A stretch of 64,000 bases of DNA from assembly GCF_003601975.1 (NCBI RefSeq), contig NZ_QZWZ01000020.1, forward strand, positions 55,989-119,988. The letters are read 5' to 3'. The translations under genes and the position numbers were made by a program. The notes beneath the pieces were generated by a model. It did no database searches. It saw only the letters and a list, made by a program, of their open reading frames with translations, and had not been told where the DNA came from. The number at the start of each line of letters is the position of its first letter. Position 1 is the first letter of the stretch. Positions 14,757 through 23,534 of the stretch are shown in pieces. The stretch is from Mesorhizobium waimense (GTDB taxonomy: Bacteria > Pseudomonadota > Alphaproteobacteria > Rhizobiales > Rhizobiaceae).

Positions 14757-16835
14757 CTATTTCCACATGCCGCGCATGCGCGCGCCGAGGTCGACGCGCA
14801 CCTGCGGCTGACGTCGCGGATCGTCCCTGGCCTGGACGCTCGCCCACGCCGTCTGTTCGAAGGCGGAAAGGATCGAGGCCGGGATGAAGCGGGTGCGCGA
14901 GGCATAGACGTGGCGGTCGCCGCGCGCCGCCTGGCCATGGACGAAGAAGCGCTGCGGCATGACCAGATGCAGGCTGTCCCTGGCCCGCGTCATCGCCACA
15001 TAGAACAGGCGGCGCTCCTCCTCGATATCCTCCTTGGTGCCGACGCCGAGATCGGCCGGAATGCAGCCGTCGACGGAATTGAGCACGAAGACGTTCTTCC
15101 ACTCCTGGCCCTTGGCCGAATGGATGGTCGACAGGATGAGATAATCCTCGTCGCGATGCGGCGGCCCGGCCTGGTCGCTGGTCGCGTCCGGCGGATCGAG
15201 CGTCAGCTCGGTGAGGAAGCGCTCGCGCGATGCGTATCCGGAAGCGATCTGCTCGAGCTGCAGAAGGTCGGCCCGCCGCGTCGTCGCATCCTCGTGGATG
15301 CGCTCCAGATGCGGCTCGTACCAGAGCCGGACCTGTTCGAGATCGGCAGGCCATTTCGCGCCGGCCCGCAAGCCAGAATAGAGCGTGATGAAGGCCGGCC
15401 AGTCGTCCGCCGCGCGCTGCGGCGGCCGGTAGCGGGCGAGCCCCATCGCTTCATCGAGCGACGTCGCCATGGTCTCGACGATCTGCGAGGCCGCCGATGG
15501 GCCGATGCCGGGCAGAAGCTGCAGCACGCGAAAACCGGCGACGCGGTCGCGCGGGTTCTCGGCAAAGCGCAACATCGCCAGCATGTCCTTGATATGGGCG
15601 GCGTCGAGGAATTTCAGCCCGCCGAACTTGACGAAGGGGATGTTGCGGCGCGTCAGTTCAATCTCCAGCGGCCCGCTGTGATGCGAGGCGCGAAACAGCA
15701 CCGCCTGCGATTTCAGCACCGTGCCGGCCTCGCGCTCGGCCAGGATCGCCTGGCAGACATAGTTGGCCTGCTCGGCCTCGTCGCGCACGCTGACCAGTTT
15801 CGGCTTCTGCGAGGATTTGCGCTCGGTCCACAGGTTCTTGGTGAAGCGCTCCGATGCTTGGGAGATCACCGCATTGGCGGCGGCCAGAATGGTCTCGGTC
15901 GAGCGGTAGTTGCGCTCCAGCGTGATGATCGCGGCTGCTTGAGCGAACTGTTTTGGGAAATCGAGGATGTTGCGCACTTCCGCCGCGCGGAAGGAATAGA
16001 TCGACTGCGCGTCGTCGCCGACCACGGTCAACCCGGAGCCGTCGGGCTTCAGCGCGGTCAGGATCGACGCCTGCAGCCGGTTGGTGTCCTGGTATTCGTC
16101 GACCAGCACATGGTCGAACCGCGCGCTGAGATGCGCCGCGATCTCCGGCTCGGCGGCCATCTGCGCCCAGTAGAGCAGCAGGTCGTCGTAATCGAGCACG
16201 TTCTGCGCCTGCTTGGCCTCGACATACCCGGCGAACAGCGTCTTCAGCTGTTCTGCCCAGCCGGCGCACCAGGGAAACGCCGAACCAAGCACCTCGCCGA
16301 GCGGCGCCTGCGCATTGACGGCTCGCGAATAGATCGCAAGGCAGGTACCCTTGGTAGGAAAACGGCTTTCTGTCTTCGAGAACCCGAGCTCGTGGCGGGC
16401 GAGGTTCATCAGGTCGGCGGAATCCTCGCGGTCATGGATGGTGAAGGCCGGATCGAGGCCGATCTCCAGCGCATAGTCGCGCAACAGCCGGGCGCCTATG
16501 CCATGGAAGGTGCCGGCCCAGGTGAGCGCGTCGGTGATGATGGCGGCGTCGCGCCCCAGCACCTCGCCGGCGATGCGCTCGACCCGCTTGGCCATCTCGG
16601 CGGCCGCGCGCCGCGAAAACGTCATCAACAGGATGCGGCGCGGGTCGGCGCCTTTGACAATGAGATGCGCGACGCGATGGGCGAGCGTGTTGGTCTTGCC
16701 AGACCCGGCGCCGGCGATCACCAGCAGCGGCGCGGCCACCATGCCGTCGCCATGCTCAACCGCCTGCCGCTGCTGGTCGTTCAGCTTGGCGAGATAGGCG
16801 GGCTGGAAGGTCGAATCACGGGCGGCGAGGTTCAT
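14757..16835 (-). CDS. UvrD/Rep-family DNA helicase (SF1A)
   Basis: A 692-aa ATP-dependent 3'-5' DNA helicase. Q-motif LNDQQRQAVEHGDG, Walker A GAGSGKT (residues 42-48), motif Ia LLMTFSRRAAAEM, motif II VDEYQDTN, motif III VVGDDAQSIYSFRAAE, motif IV LERNYRS, motif V STIHSAKGQEWKNVFVL and motif VI EEERRLFYVAMTRARDSL are all present, so it should be active. The length is slightly below UvrD/PcrA (about 720-780 aa), with a short C-terminus. It is a second-tier UvrD-like helicase common in rhizobia, rather than the repair UvrD itself. It likely acts in repair or replication restart. Confidence 0.93.
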   Translation of the reverse strand: MNLAARDSTFQPAYLAKLNDQQRQAVEHGDGMVAAPLLVIAGAGSGKTNTLAHRVAHLIVKGADPRRILLMTFSRRAAAEMAKRVERIAGEVLGRDAAIITDALTWAGTFHGIGARLLRDYALEIGLDPAFTIHDREDSADLMNLARHELGFSKTESRFPTKGTCLAIYSRAVNAQAPLGEVLGSAFPWCAGWAEQLKTLFAGYVEAKQAQNVLDYDDLLLYWAQMAAEPEIAAHLSARFDHVLVDEYQDTNRLQASILTALKPDGSGLTVVGDDAQSIYSFRAAEVRNILDFPKQFAQAAAIITLERNYRSTETILAAANAVISQASERFTKNLWTERKSSQKPKLVSVRDEAEQANYVCQAILAEREAGTVLKSQAVLFRASHHSGPLEIELTRRNIPFVKFGGLKFLDAAHIKDMLAMLRFAENPRDRVAGFRVLQLLPGIGPSAASQIVETMATSLDEAMGLARYRPPQRAADDWPAFITLYSGLRAGAKWPADLEQVRLWYEPHLERIHEDATTRRADLLQLEQIASGYASRERFLTELTLDPPDATSDQAGPPHRDEDYLILSTIHSAKGQEWKNVFVLNSVDGCIPADLGVGTKEDIEEERRLFYVAMTRARDSLHLVMPQRFFVHGQAARGDRHVYASRTRFIPASILSAFEQTAWASVQARDDPRRQPQVRVDLGARMRGMWK

Positions 16836-16925
16836 CGCCCATCAAGCATCGTTTCTGCTTTGTTCGCAACGTTTTCGCAGCGCCTTCCTCTCCCCACTCT
16901 CGTGGGGGCAAGGAACCAGGTTCTG

Positions 16926-17132
16926 CTACCGCCGCGGCTCCACACCCATCGCGGCCGACTGGCGCCGCAGCGCACGGCGCTCGTCGCCGGGCATCGGCAA
17001 CGGATCGAAATCATCCGGCACGTCGTCGATGACCTTTTTGGTGAAGCGATAAGTCGCATAGGCGAACAGGCCAACAATCAGCAGACGGATATGATCAGAT
17101 ACTCCTTCGCGGACCAACCGGGGAGAGGGCAT
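16926..17132 (-). CDS. Small membrane-associated protein
   Basis: A 68-aa frame from an ATG at 17132. It contains one hydrophobic stretch (HIRLLIVGLFAYATYRFTKK) followed by an acidic, Pro-rich segment (DDVPDDFDPLPMPGDERRAL). This composition is protein-like and differs from the surrounding sequence. A GAAGGAG sits inside the frame upstream of the hydrophobic part but without a suitable start codon after it, so the true start is unclear. Family not recognised. Confidence 0.5.
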   Translation of the reverse strand: MPSPRLVREGVSDHIRLLIVGLFAYATYRFTKKVIDDVPDDFDPLPMPGDERRALRRQSAAMGVEPRR

Positions 17133-17230
17133 TTTGTTCCGCCGGGTCCTCCCGGCCCGGCTTGCCGTGCAACCAAACCGGCACCGCATCGTTTGCCCCT
17201 GATGAAAGGGGCAAACGAGAGGAGGTTGTC

Positions 17231-17404
17231 ATGAAGAAGCTTCCGATACTGCTGGCCCTGGCGGCAGGGCTCGCGCTCGCTGCCTGCGACAATAACATCC
17301 CGCCGACCAAGGCGCCCGTCGACCAGAATCCACAGGTCGACAAGAATCCGGTGCCGAAGTCGATGACGGGTGGCGATCAGCCCGGCACGCCACCGGCGCA
17401 ATAA
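17231..17404 (+). CDS. Small lipoprotein
   Basis: A 57-aa protein with AGGAGG 7 nt before its ATG. The signal MKKLPILLALAAGLALAAC ends in a lipobox (LAAC, Cys19), so the mature 39-aa peptide would be diacylglyceryl-anchored. The mature part is short, Pro/Asn/Gln-rich (NNIPPTKAPVDQNPQVDKN) and disordered. Similar short lipoproteins occur across rhizobia without known function. It is divergent from the small membrane protein. Confidence 0.8.
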   Translation: MKKLPILLALAAGLALAACDNNIPPTKAPVDQNPQVDKNPVPKSMTGGDQPGTPPAQ

Positions 17405-17436
17405 ATAGACCGACTGCTCTTCCATCGGCAAGATCT

Positions 17437-18942
17437 TCACCGCCCCAGCAGATTTCGGCCGGCGTGGATCAGGGCGGACCAGCGCGATGCGGCCTTGTCC
17501 AGTTCGAAGACGAGGTAACGCGCGGGTTCGGCGCCGATGGACTTCAACCCATGCACTGCACGGGCAGGGTGATAAAGCAGTGCGGGAGCCGAAATCGTCT
17601 TGCCCAGCGTTTCAATCGCACCGGAAAACACGACGATGGCCACGTCGTAGCGGTCGGCGTGGGGCGCATAGCCGACGCCAGGCGCCACGATCGAGACATG
17701 ACAGTGCAGGCGATCGAGCCATCTGGTCCTCGTGTTGAGGAGTGTTCCGCGATTGCGGTTGCCGGGATCCGCCGCGGCAAACAGCGTGTCTGAGGCTCGC
17801 ACGAAGGCCATCTTCGACGCGTCGTCCGGTGCATGGCCTCGCTGGTTGCGCCATTTCAGCATCGTGTAGAGCACCGGTCCGTCGCTGGCGTTGACCAGCG
17901 TGTGCGGCTGCAAGGCGGGGTAATAGGCGAAATCGCCGGCGTTCATTGTCTCGCGCCGAACGCTCTCAGAGCCGACATCGTCGGCGGTCATCAACTCGGC
18001 TTGCCCTGAAACGACGATGAGGATCTCTTCTTCCACATGGATGTGCAGCGGATGAGGCGAGGCGCCGGGCGCAAGTACTGATGAATGCGCGTCCATGAAT
18101 TCGATCTTTGCCGTGCGGCCGCGAAAGTGCGGCATCGAGGCGAAATGTGCCACCGGCTTGGCCGGCAATTCAGGCAGATCGAACGCAGCGTTCGGTATCG
18201 CGGCAATCCGGCGCGTGCCTGGTGGCCTGGCGATCTGGTTGACGCCGATCGGCGAGCGGCCGGAAACCACCAGCACCGGCGGCCTTGGCTCCGTCTTGAA
18301 CCGGAACGGCCTATCGAAGGCTTCAGCCGGACGGTCGGCTCGGGCATATTGCAACAGCAAGGCGACGCGTGTGGTCGCGAATGGGTTATGCGAGCCGTGC
18401 CAGGCCCTGCCATCGAAGACCAGTGCGGCACCGTCGGAAACCTCGGGCTGAACGATCGTCGCGTCTTGAGCAAAAGTCCGCGCCGCATCGAGCACAGCCG
18501 CATCGGAATTTTCCGCCGCGTTGATGCCAAGCGTGGCTTTGATCTCCTGAACAGTGGCGCCATAGCGGTGCGAACCCCTGACGAACTTAAGGCCCGACGC
18601 GGAATTTGTGTTCTCCAGGCCCAGCCACACGGTCAGGAAGCCGCCGTCGGCCGAGCACGATTCGACATCGCAGTGAAACGGATGCTCCGTGTCCGGACGC
18701 CTGATCACGAGATGCGCGGCCCACAGGATGATGTCTTCGCCGAGGACCGGACGTACCAGCTGGAGGATGCGCGGGTCGCTGGCGATCTTGTAGTAGTGAC
18801 GGTTGGCGACGGCGGACGCTTTGCTTCACACCTTTTCTTCTGGCGTTCCTTGATCAGCCTGGGAAGAAGCCGGGCACATTCTTTGCGGCTCAGGACCGGA
18901 AAACGGGCCAGCGAAACCGTCGCGCTCGATGTCGTCGATCAT
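17437..18942 (-). pseudogene. Phytanoyl-CoA dioxygenase-like/bicupin fusion, N-terminus disrupted
   Basis: An intact frame of 423 codons (to 18708) encodes the iron-binding part of a PhyH-type Fe(II)/2OG dioxygenase (HPFHCDVES with HxD, distal His in GRAWHGSHNP) followed by two cupin domains, one with HPLHIHVEEE and one around VAPGVGYAPHADRYD. The natural N-terminus, from ATG 18942 (MIDDIERDGFAGPF), is present but broken. An extra T in a TTTT run near 18903 throws the frame, PVLSRKECARLLPRLIKERQ continues in another frame, and a TGA stops the original frame near 18824 before ANRHYYKIASDP. The gene appears recently inactivated or mis-sequenced. The three-domain layout is uncommon. Substrate unknown. 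Confidence 0.7.
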
Positions 18943-19191
18943 CAATCAGCTCTCTTCAGGTGAACCCAATCGGAACCGATTGCCTGAAGCCGAGAGTACG
19001 GCAAGCGCGCATTGCAAGACAAGTACACAGAAGAAGGCCGGCGCTGCTTGGGAGGAAGCTGAAAGCGCCGGCCAAGCGGGAAATCAGGCCCGCCGCACGC
19101 ACAACGATAGCTGAGTCTTTCCCTTGCGTCATTGTACGATTGCGTACGGATGCCTAACCGTTGCAAACGGGCATCGCGAGAATGGAACAAT

Positions 19192-20145
19192 TTACTGCTG
19201 GCGTTCGCCGCTCATCTCGATGTCCAGCTGGCGTTGCGTCAGTGCCGCTTCGGCGATCACCCATTGCTTGAACAGCACCACCTTGCGTGCCGCCAGCGCC
19301 GTGTCGGGGCTGACGAAATACCAGCCGGCGGTATTGGGATGGTGTACCGCGAACGGCGCCACCAGCCGCTCGGCGCGGATGTCGCTGGCCATATAGGCGC
19401 GGTTGGCCACCGCAAAGCCCATGCCGGCATTGGCCGCCTCGTAGGACATCATGCAGGAATCGAAATAGATGCTTTTGGTCTCGCCGAGCACGAAGCTGGC
19501 ACCGGCAAAGCCCAGCCACGACTGCCAGTTCTGGGTGCAGGTGTCGGAATGCAGCAGCGTGAAATGCTGCAAATCCTCCGGCGTCACCTTGGACAAGGGC
19601 TTGTCGCCGAGGATTTCGTGGAACAGCTTGCGGCTGCATACCGGCGTCAGATCCTCCTTGAACAGAAGATCTGCCTTCAGGTCGGGGAAGTGGCCGTCGC
19701 CATAGCGGATTTCGAGGTCGAAATCCGACGCCGCGAACTCATGCGTGGCATACGAGGTCGAGACCCGCATCTCGATATCAGGATATTGCTGCTGGAACGA
19801 CGGCAGGCGCGGAAACAGCCAGCGTGCCGCGAAGGTCGGCAGCACCGAAATCTTCAGCACATGCGCCTGCGACTGTCCGGTCGCCTCCATGCTTGCCGCC
19901 ACGATCCGCTCCAAAGCTTCGCGTACGCGCGACACATAGGTCTCGCCCTCAGGTGTCAGTGACACGGCATTGCCGCCACGCTGGAAGATCTTGAAGCGGA
20001 GCTGGTCCTCGAGGCTCTTGACGCGTTGGCTGACTGCGGAGGCGGTGATGAACTGCTCTTCGCCGGCGCGTGTGAAATTTCGGTGCCTCGCGGCACTCTC
20101 CACGATTTTCAGCGAATTGAGGTTGACCTGACTGAGCAGACGCAC
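19192..20145 (-). CDS. LysR-family regulator, GcvA-like
   Basis: A 317-aa regulator starting at a GTG (20145) with AAGGT upstream. The HTH region NLNSLKIVESAARHRNFTRAGEEQFITASAVSQRVKSLEDQL is of the GcvA/AmpR type, and the effector domain starts at LKISVLPTFAARWLFPRLPSFQQQYPDIEM. It is divergent from a 2OG-oxygenase/EamA pair with 111 bp between starts and a long-spaced inverted repeat in the gap, so it probably controls them. Members of this group often sense amino acids. Confidence 0.92.
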   Translation of the reverse strand: MRLLSQVNLNSLKIVESAARHRNFTRAGEEQFITASAVSQRVKSLEDQLRFKIFQRGGNAVSLTPEGETYVSRVREALERIVAASMEATGQSQAHVLKISVLPTFAARWLFPRLPSFQQQYPDIEMRVSTSYATHEFAASDFDLEIRYGDGHFPDLKADLLFKEDLTPVCSRKLFHEILGDKPLSKVTPEDLQHFTLLHSDTCTQNWQSWLGFAGASFVLGETKSIYFDSCMMSYEAANAGMGFAVANRAYMASDIRAERLVAPFAVHHPNTAGWYFVSPDTALAARKVVLFKQWVIAEAALTQRQLDIEMSGERQQ

Positions 20146-20172
20146 GGTTTCGACCTTAAGCTGGGCTTAGGG

Positions 20173-20207
20173 TAGCACCAGCATTCCTAATTTTACAGGG
20201 GGTGCTA
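20173..20207. promoter_or_regulatory. Inverted repeat in the LysR/oxygenase divergent promoter
   Basis: TAGCACC (20173-20179) and GGTGCTA (20201-20207) are exact inverse complements 21 nt apart, with an AT-rich centre and an AT-rich stretch immediately after (TAATTTAATTG). The size suits a LysR tetramer site. It lies midway between the two divergent start codons. Confidence 0.5.
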
Positions 20208-20256
20208 ATTTAATTGACTGTCGTTCAAGTGTTGTCCCCAATCCTGGAGAAGTACA

Positions 20257-21090
20257 ATGAACGCACATACCATCCCGGAATTGCGCTATGCGATGAGCCG
20301 TGAAGCCATCATCGGCCACGAGACGGCCTGGAAAGTGTCTAGTTTCGGCGTCGCGCAGTATCGTCACGGTTACGACCCGGTGCTGCTTGCCGCCATCGAG
20401 GAGGCCGCGCTGAAGCTCAAGGCCAGCCACGCCGTGCACAAGCACCTCGACCTCACCTTCATCACTGGCGCCGACCGCTTCATCCCCGAAATCAAGGAAT
20501 TGCTGCACGACAAACTGCGCCTGGAGCGGCTCTCCGACATGATGGGCACCAAGCTGGAACCCTATCCGCTGTCGATCGTCGGCTCGACCGTCACCTTCAT
20601 GAATCCCCGGGATGGCGCCGTCGATTGGCATTGCGACGGCGTCCCGGTCACCGAGCTGATTCCGCTGTCGATCAGCGATCCGCTGGTCGGCGGCCATCTC
20701 GAAATCTATTGCGATGATAGCGAGACAGGCCGCGCCATCCTCGAATCCGGCCGCGAGATCCCGCGCAACCGCGTCATGCGCATCGACCACAAGATGAGCT
20801 ACGCCACGCTCGGCCAGTTCCTCGGCGTGCTCCACCGCACAGCGCCCATCCAGCTCGGCGAGCGCGTCACGCTGGTGCTCAACCAGCGCTCGGTGTCCAA
20901 GCCCTATGTCGACGACAACCGCATGTTCTACCTCGCCGCCGATAATGACCGGGATCGCGAATGGGTCAACGAGCTGGCCGAGGATGTGTGGACCAACCAG
21001 TTGCCGGCCTACCGGCGCCACGAGGAGGAACGCCCCGTGCCGCAGCCGGTCGATGCGGCTGTGCCGGGCGGAGCACGGGAATCATGGTAA
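20257..21090 (+). CDS. Fe(II)/2-oxoglutarate-dependent oxygenase-like protein
   Basis: A 277-aa protein whose residues fit the 2OG-oxygenase double-stranded beta-helix. H-x-D is WHCDG (His125, Asp127), a distal His is in FLGVLHRTAP (His193), and an Arg 10 residues on (GERVTLVLNQRS) could bind the 2OG carboxylate. YPLSIVGSTVTFMNPRDGAVDW precedes the first ligand as in hydroxylases. I do not recognise the specific subfamily. It shares a probable operon with an EamA exporter (58 bp gap) and is divergent from a GcvA-type LysR, which suggests hydroxylation of an amino acid or related small molecule followed by export. The ATG has GGAG 10 nt upstream. Confidence 0.7.
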   Translation: MNAHTIPELRYAMSREAIIGHETAWKVSSFGVAQYRHGYDPVLLAAIEEAALKLKASHAVHKHLDLTFITGADRFIPEIKELLHDKLRLERLSDMMGTKLEPYPLSIVGSTVTFMNPRDGAVDWHCDGVPVTELIPLSISDPLVGGHLEIYCDDSETGRAILESGREIPRNRVMRIDHKMSYATLGQFLGVLHRTAPIQLGERVTLVLNQRSVSKPYVDDNRMFYLAADNDRDREWVNELAEDVWTNQLPAYRRHEEERPVPQPVDAAVPGGARESW

Positions 21091-21148
21091 GCAAGCCAAG
21101 GGCGGGAACCGGTTTTTGCTGAGCTGACCTTCGATTTCGGAGCAGATC

Positions 21149-22096
21149 ATGGTCAAACAAGAGGATAGGCTCCTGTACCGATCCGCTCTGGGCGGGTCGG
21201 GGTCGAGATTCGCGCTGGTCTTCGCCACCGGCGCGGTCGCGCTGTGGGCGACCAATGCACTGGTCGGCAAATCCCTGCTCGCAAGCCACCCTGTGTCGCA
21301 GGTGCAGTTCCTGCAATTTATTGGTGCCGCCCTGGTCTTTGCCTTGATCCGGCTGATCGGCCGGGATGGCGGCAGGCGACGGATGCCGCAAGATGGCGGG
21401 GCGGGGGTGAGTGCTGCTCTGGTGCCGTTCGCCGTCGGCATCATCGGCCTTGTCGGCACCATGGTCCTGCAATATGTCGCCTTCGCTTCGATGCCGGTCA
21501 TCGAGGCCAATCTTGTCGCCTACACCTGGCCGCTGATGGTCGCGGCGGCGATTATCGTGCTCGACAGGCCGCGGCGTCCGGCGCTGCTCGGCTTCACCGC
21601 CGCGCTCGGCTTCGTCGGCGTTGCGATGGTGATTTCGGGCGGGCGTGAGCAGTCGTGGTTCCAGGGCAATCTCGCCGGCTATCTCGCCGCCTTCGGGTCG
21701 GCGCTGTGCATGGCCTTCTATTCGATCGTCGTTGGCCGTCTTGCTACGTCGCCCGATCGCCTCCTGCTGCCTTCGGCGCTGGTCGGCGTGGCGCTGACAT
21801 TCCTGTGGTGCGTCCATGACGGTGTTGCCTGGGATTTCGGACCATACCTATTGGCCGGGCTCTATCTCGGCGCCGGCCCGATGGGCCTCGGTTACTATTT
21901 CTGGTCGAGGGCGCTAAAGTTTGACCAGGGCGGCAAGGTCGCGGTCGTCGCCTATCTCACGCCGATCGCCTCGACCCTATTGCTGACGCTCTCGGGCGAA
22001 AGGCTGACGATGACGGCCATTGCCGGCGCCGTCCTCGTCATCGGCAGTTGCATTGCGGTGGGCATCGAAGGTTCGGAGGCCGAAAACCATGCTTGA
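21149..22096 (+). CDS. EamA/DMT-family metabolite exporter
   Basis: A 315-aa membrane protein with about ten helices arranged as two EamA repeats: FATGAVALWATNALVGK begins the first and GYLAAFGSALCMAFYSIVVGR the second. Conserved features such as MPVIEANLVAYTWPLMV and the end-of-repeat VAYLTPIASTLLLTLSGERL are present. Family members export amino acids, nucleobases or drugs. It probably exports the product of the upstream oxygenase. The following small gene overlaps its stop by 8 bp. Confidence 0.93.
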   Translation: MVKQEDRLLYRSALGGSGSRFALVFATGAVALWATNALVGKSLLASHPVSQVQFLQFIGAALVFALIRLIGRDGGRRRMPQDGGAGVSAALVPFAVGIIGLVGTMVLQYVAFASMPVIEANLVAYTWPLMVAAAIIVLDRPRRPALLGFTAALGFVGVAMVISGGREQSWFQGNLAGYLAAFGSALCMAFYSIVVGRLATSPDRLLLPSALVGVALTFLWCVHDGVAWDFGPYLLAGLYLGAGPMGLGYYFWSRALKFDQGGKVAVVAYLTPIASTLLLTLSGERLTMTAIAGAVLVIGSCIAVGIEGSEAENHA

Positions 22097-22292
22097 CGAG
22101 GATGAACGCCGCGCCAGACAGGAAGCGCACTGGCTGGTCAAGGAGTTTGGCGCCGAGGCGCCTATCTATGCCGCAATGAAGGCAGAAAAGGCGATTGAGC
22201 AAAAGGATTTCGGTCGTTGCGCCCGCTGGAAGCGTATTCTCGAGATTTTGTCCGATTCCGTACACTCAAAGTCGACCGCTTCCAAGTATTAG
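22089..22292 (+). CDS. Small soluble protein, unknown function
   Basis: A 67-aa protein whose ATG overlaps the end of the EamA gene by 8 bp, so it is translationally linked to it. It is highly charged and predicted helical (LDEDERRARQEAHWLVKEFG ... KAEKAIEQKDFGRCARWKRI). Short proteins of this kind are widespread in rhizobia, often unrelated to the transporter. Family not recognised. Confidence 0.65.
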   Translation: MLDEDERRARQEAHWLVKEFGAEAPIYAAMKAEKAIEQKDFGRCARWKRILEILSDSVHSKSTASKY

Positions 22293-22397
22293 AATTTCTA
22301 ATTTGCGCCGCCGCAGGCGGCCATTAAAATATCCAACCGTACTGAGTCTGTATGGGTTACTTATTTTTGACGGTCCGTTGGGGAACGCGGTCAAATC

Positions 22398-22417
22398 GAT
22401 ACATCGAAAGATGTATC
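22398..22417. promoter_or_regulatory. Hairpin/inverted repeat upstream of mucR
   Basis: GATACATC-GAAA-GATGTATC is a perfect 8-bp inverted repeat with a GAAA tetraloop, 42 nt before the mucR start codon. It can be read as an operator (MucR proteins repress their own genes) or as an RNA hairpin in the leader. The surrounding 166-bp gap is AT-rich, as MucR targets usually are. Confidence 0.5.
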
Positions 22418-22458
22418 CAACAGAGATGGCGACTTGATCGCCAGCAGAGGGAAAAAAA

Positions 22459-22905
22459 TTGCACAATATCGATGACAGGACAGCAATCGAACTCACCGCC
22501 GACATTGTCTCGGCCTATGTCGGCAACAATCCGCTTCCGGCCGCCGGCCTGCCGGATCTGATCGCCAGTGTCAGCGCCTCGGTGCGCAAGCTGGCCGCCG
22601 CCAGCTCCGTCAAGGAGAGCGTGGCGCTGACGCCGGCCGTCAATCCGAAGCGGTCGGTATTTCCGGACTACATCGTCTGCCTTGAGGACGGAAAGAAGTT
22701 CAAGTCGCTGAAGCGGCACCTGAGCACCGACCACGGACTGACGCCGGACGAATATCGTGCCAAATGGGGCTTGGCGCCCGACTATCCGATGGTGGCGCCC
22801 AGCTATTCGGCGACCCGCTCGGCACTGGCGAAGTCTTCCGGTCTCGGCCGCAAGCCTGCCGCGTCCGCGCCGGCCAAGCCGGCGAAGCGCAAGGCCAAGA
22901 GCTGA
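22459..22905 (+). CDS. mucR: MucR/Ros-family zinc-finger transcriptional regulator
   Basis: A 148-aa DNA-binding protein that in rhizobia and Brucella controls exopolysaccharide, motility and cell-cycle genes. The N-terminal half starts NIDDRTAIELTADIVSAYVGNNPLP, as in known members. The zinc-finger region is YIVCLEDGKKFKSLKRHLST with His partners downstream (DH), followed by GLTPDEYRAKWGLAPDYPMVAP, the family signature. The tail is Ala/Lys/Pro-rich. The frame opens at TTG (22459), the only start that gives the family N-terminus, with GAGGG upstream; the use of TTG may limit translation. Rhizobia usually have several copies. Confidence 0.93.
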   Translation: MHNIDDRTAIELTADIVSAYVGNNPLPAAGLPDLIASVSASVRKLAAASSVKESVALTPAVNPKRSVFPDYIVCLEDGKKFKSLKRHLSTDHGLTPDEYRAKWGLAPDYPMVAPSYSATRSALAKSSGLGRKPAASAPAKPAKRKAKS

Positions 22906-22989
22906 TCGCGGACTGCATAAAAGACTTGAAGCGCGCCGCGTGAATCCATTTCAATGCGACGCGCTTTGACGCGTTTTAACGTTGCCCTG

Positions 22990-23190
22990 TCAGTTTCGGG
23001 GTTCCGGCGGCGCCTTTGCGCCCTTCCGTTTCGGATCTTGCGCGTTCGCCAGATTGTCGGCTTCGACCGCCGTCATCTCGAGAAAATAGACCAGCATGTG
23101 ATAGCGCGTGCGCGAAAGCATCTTCGCCAATTTCCGGGTGATGTCGGCGACATATCTGAGCGCACGCAGATCGTTCGCTGCCTCGTCCAT
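22990..23190 (-). CDS. Small soluble helical protein
   Basis: A 66-aa protein from the ATG at 23190, preceded by AGGAG at good spacing. The sequence NDLRALRYVADITRKLAKML and RTRYHMLVYFLEMTAVEA is strongly helical and amphipathic, with a basic Pro-rich tail. It may be a small regulatory or membrane-associated peptide. It is convergent with mucR. Family not recognised. Confidence 0.65.
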   Translation of the reverse strand: MDEAANDLRALRYVADITRKLAKMLSRTRYHMLVYFLEMTAVEADNLANAQDPKRKGAKAPPEPRN

Positions 23191-23534
23191 GATGGGCTCC
23201 TGACCAGGTAAATTCTTCTTGGCGCCCAAGTCGAATCGAGGCGCAATCGCAAGGTCACAGCATCGGCGCAAAAATTGAAATCAATTCTTCAAAAAAATAT
23301 CATGGCCGGAGCAAAAGATTTTCTGGTCCTTGCGCATCCGAAGCGCACGCACAGCGCTAGTATATGTTGGGGTTGAACTTCAAGTTGTCTGTCGTGTCGA
23401 TGTTTTGCTCGGCAACGAGGGTCGGCCGATTCGAGTGATGCAGTCTGGCCGTCCGACGTCGACGGCGAGGCCTATTCGGCCAACCCAGCCGCAAGCTCTT
23501 GCGAAGCGCCGGTGTCCCGTGCAAAAGCGCGGCC
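23191..23534. other. Intergenic region without a recognised gene
   Basis: This 344-bp gap between divergent genes begins AT-rich (run of A and T near 23275-23300) and becomes GC-rich towards the ABC-F gene. It must hold both promoters. I see no ORF with a ribosome site, no tRNA and no strong hairpin. Confidence 0.5.

Noticed and set aside
14730..17234. An 834-codon open frame on the plus strand opposite the helicase gene
   Set aside because: It is the antisense shadow of the UvrD-like gene. The product is Arg/His/Gly-rich without domains, and the minus strand has every helicase motif.
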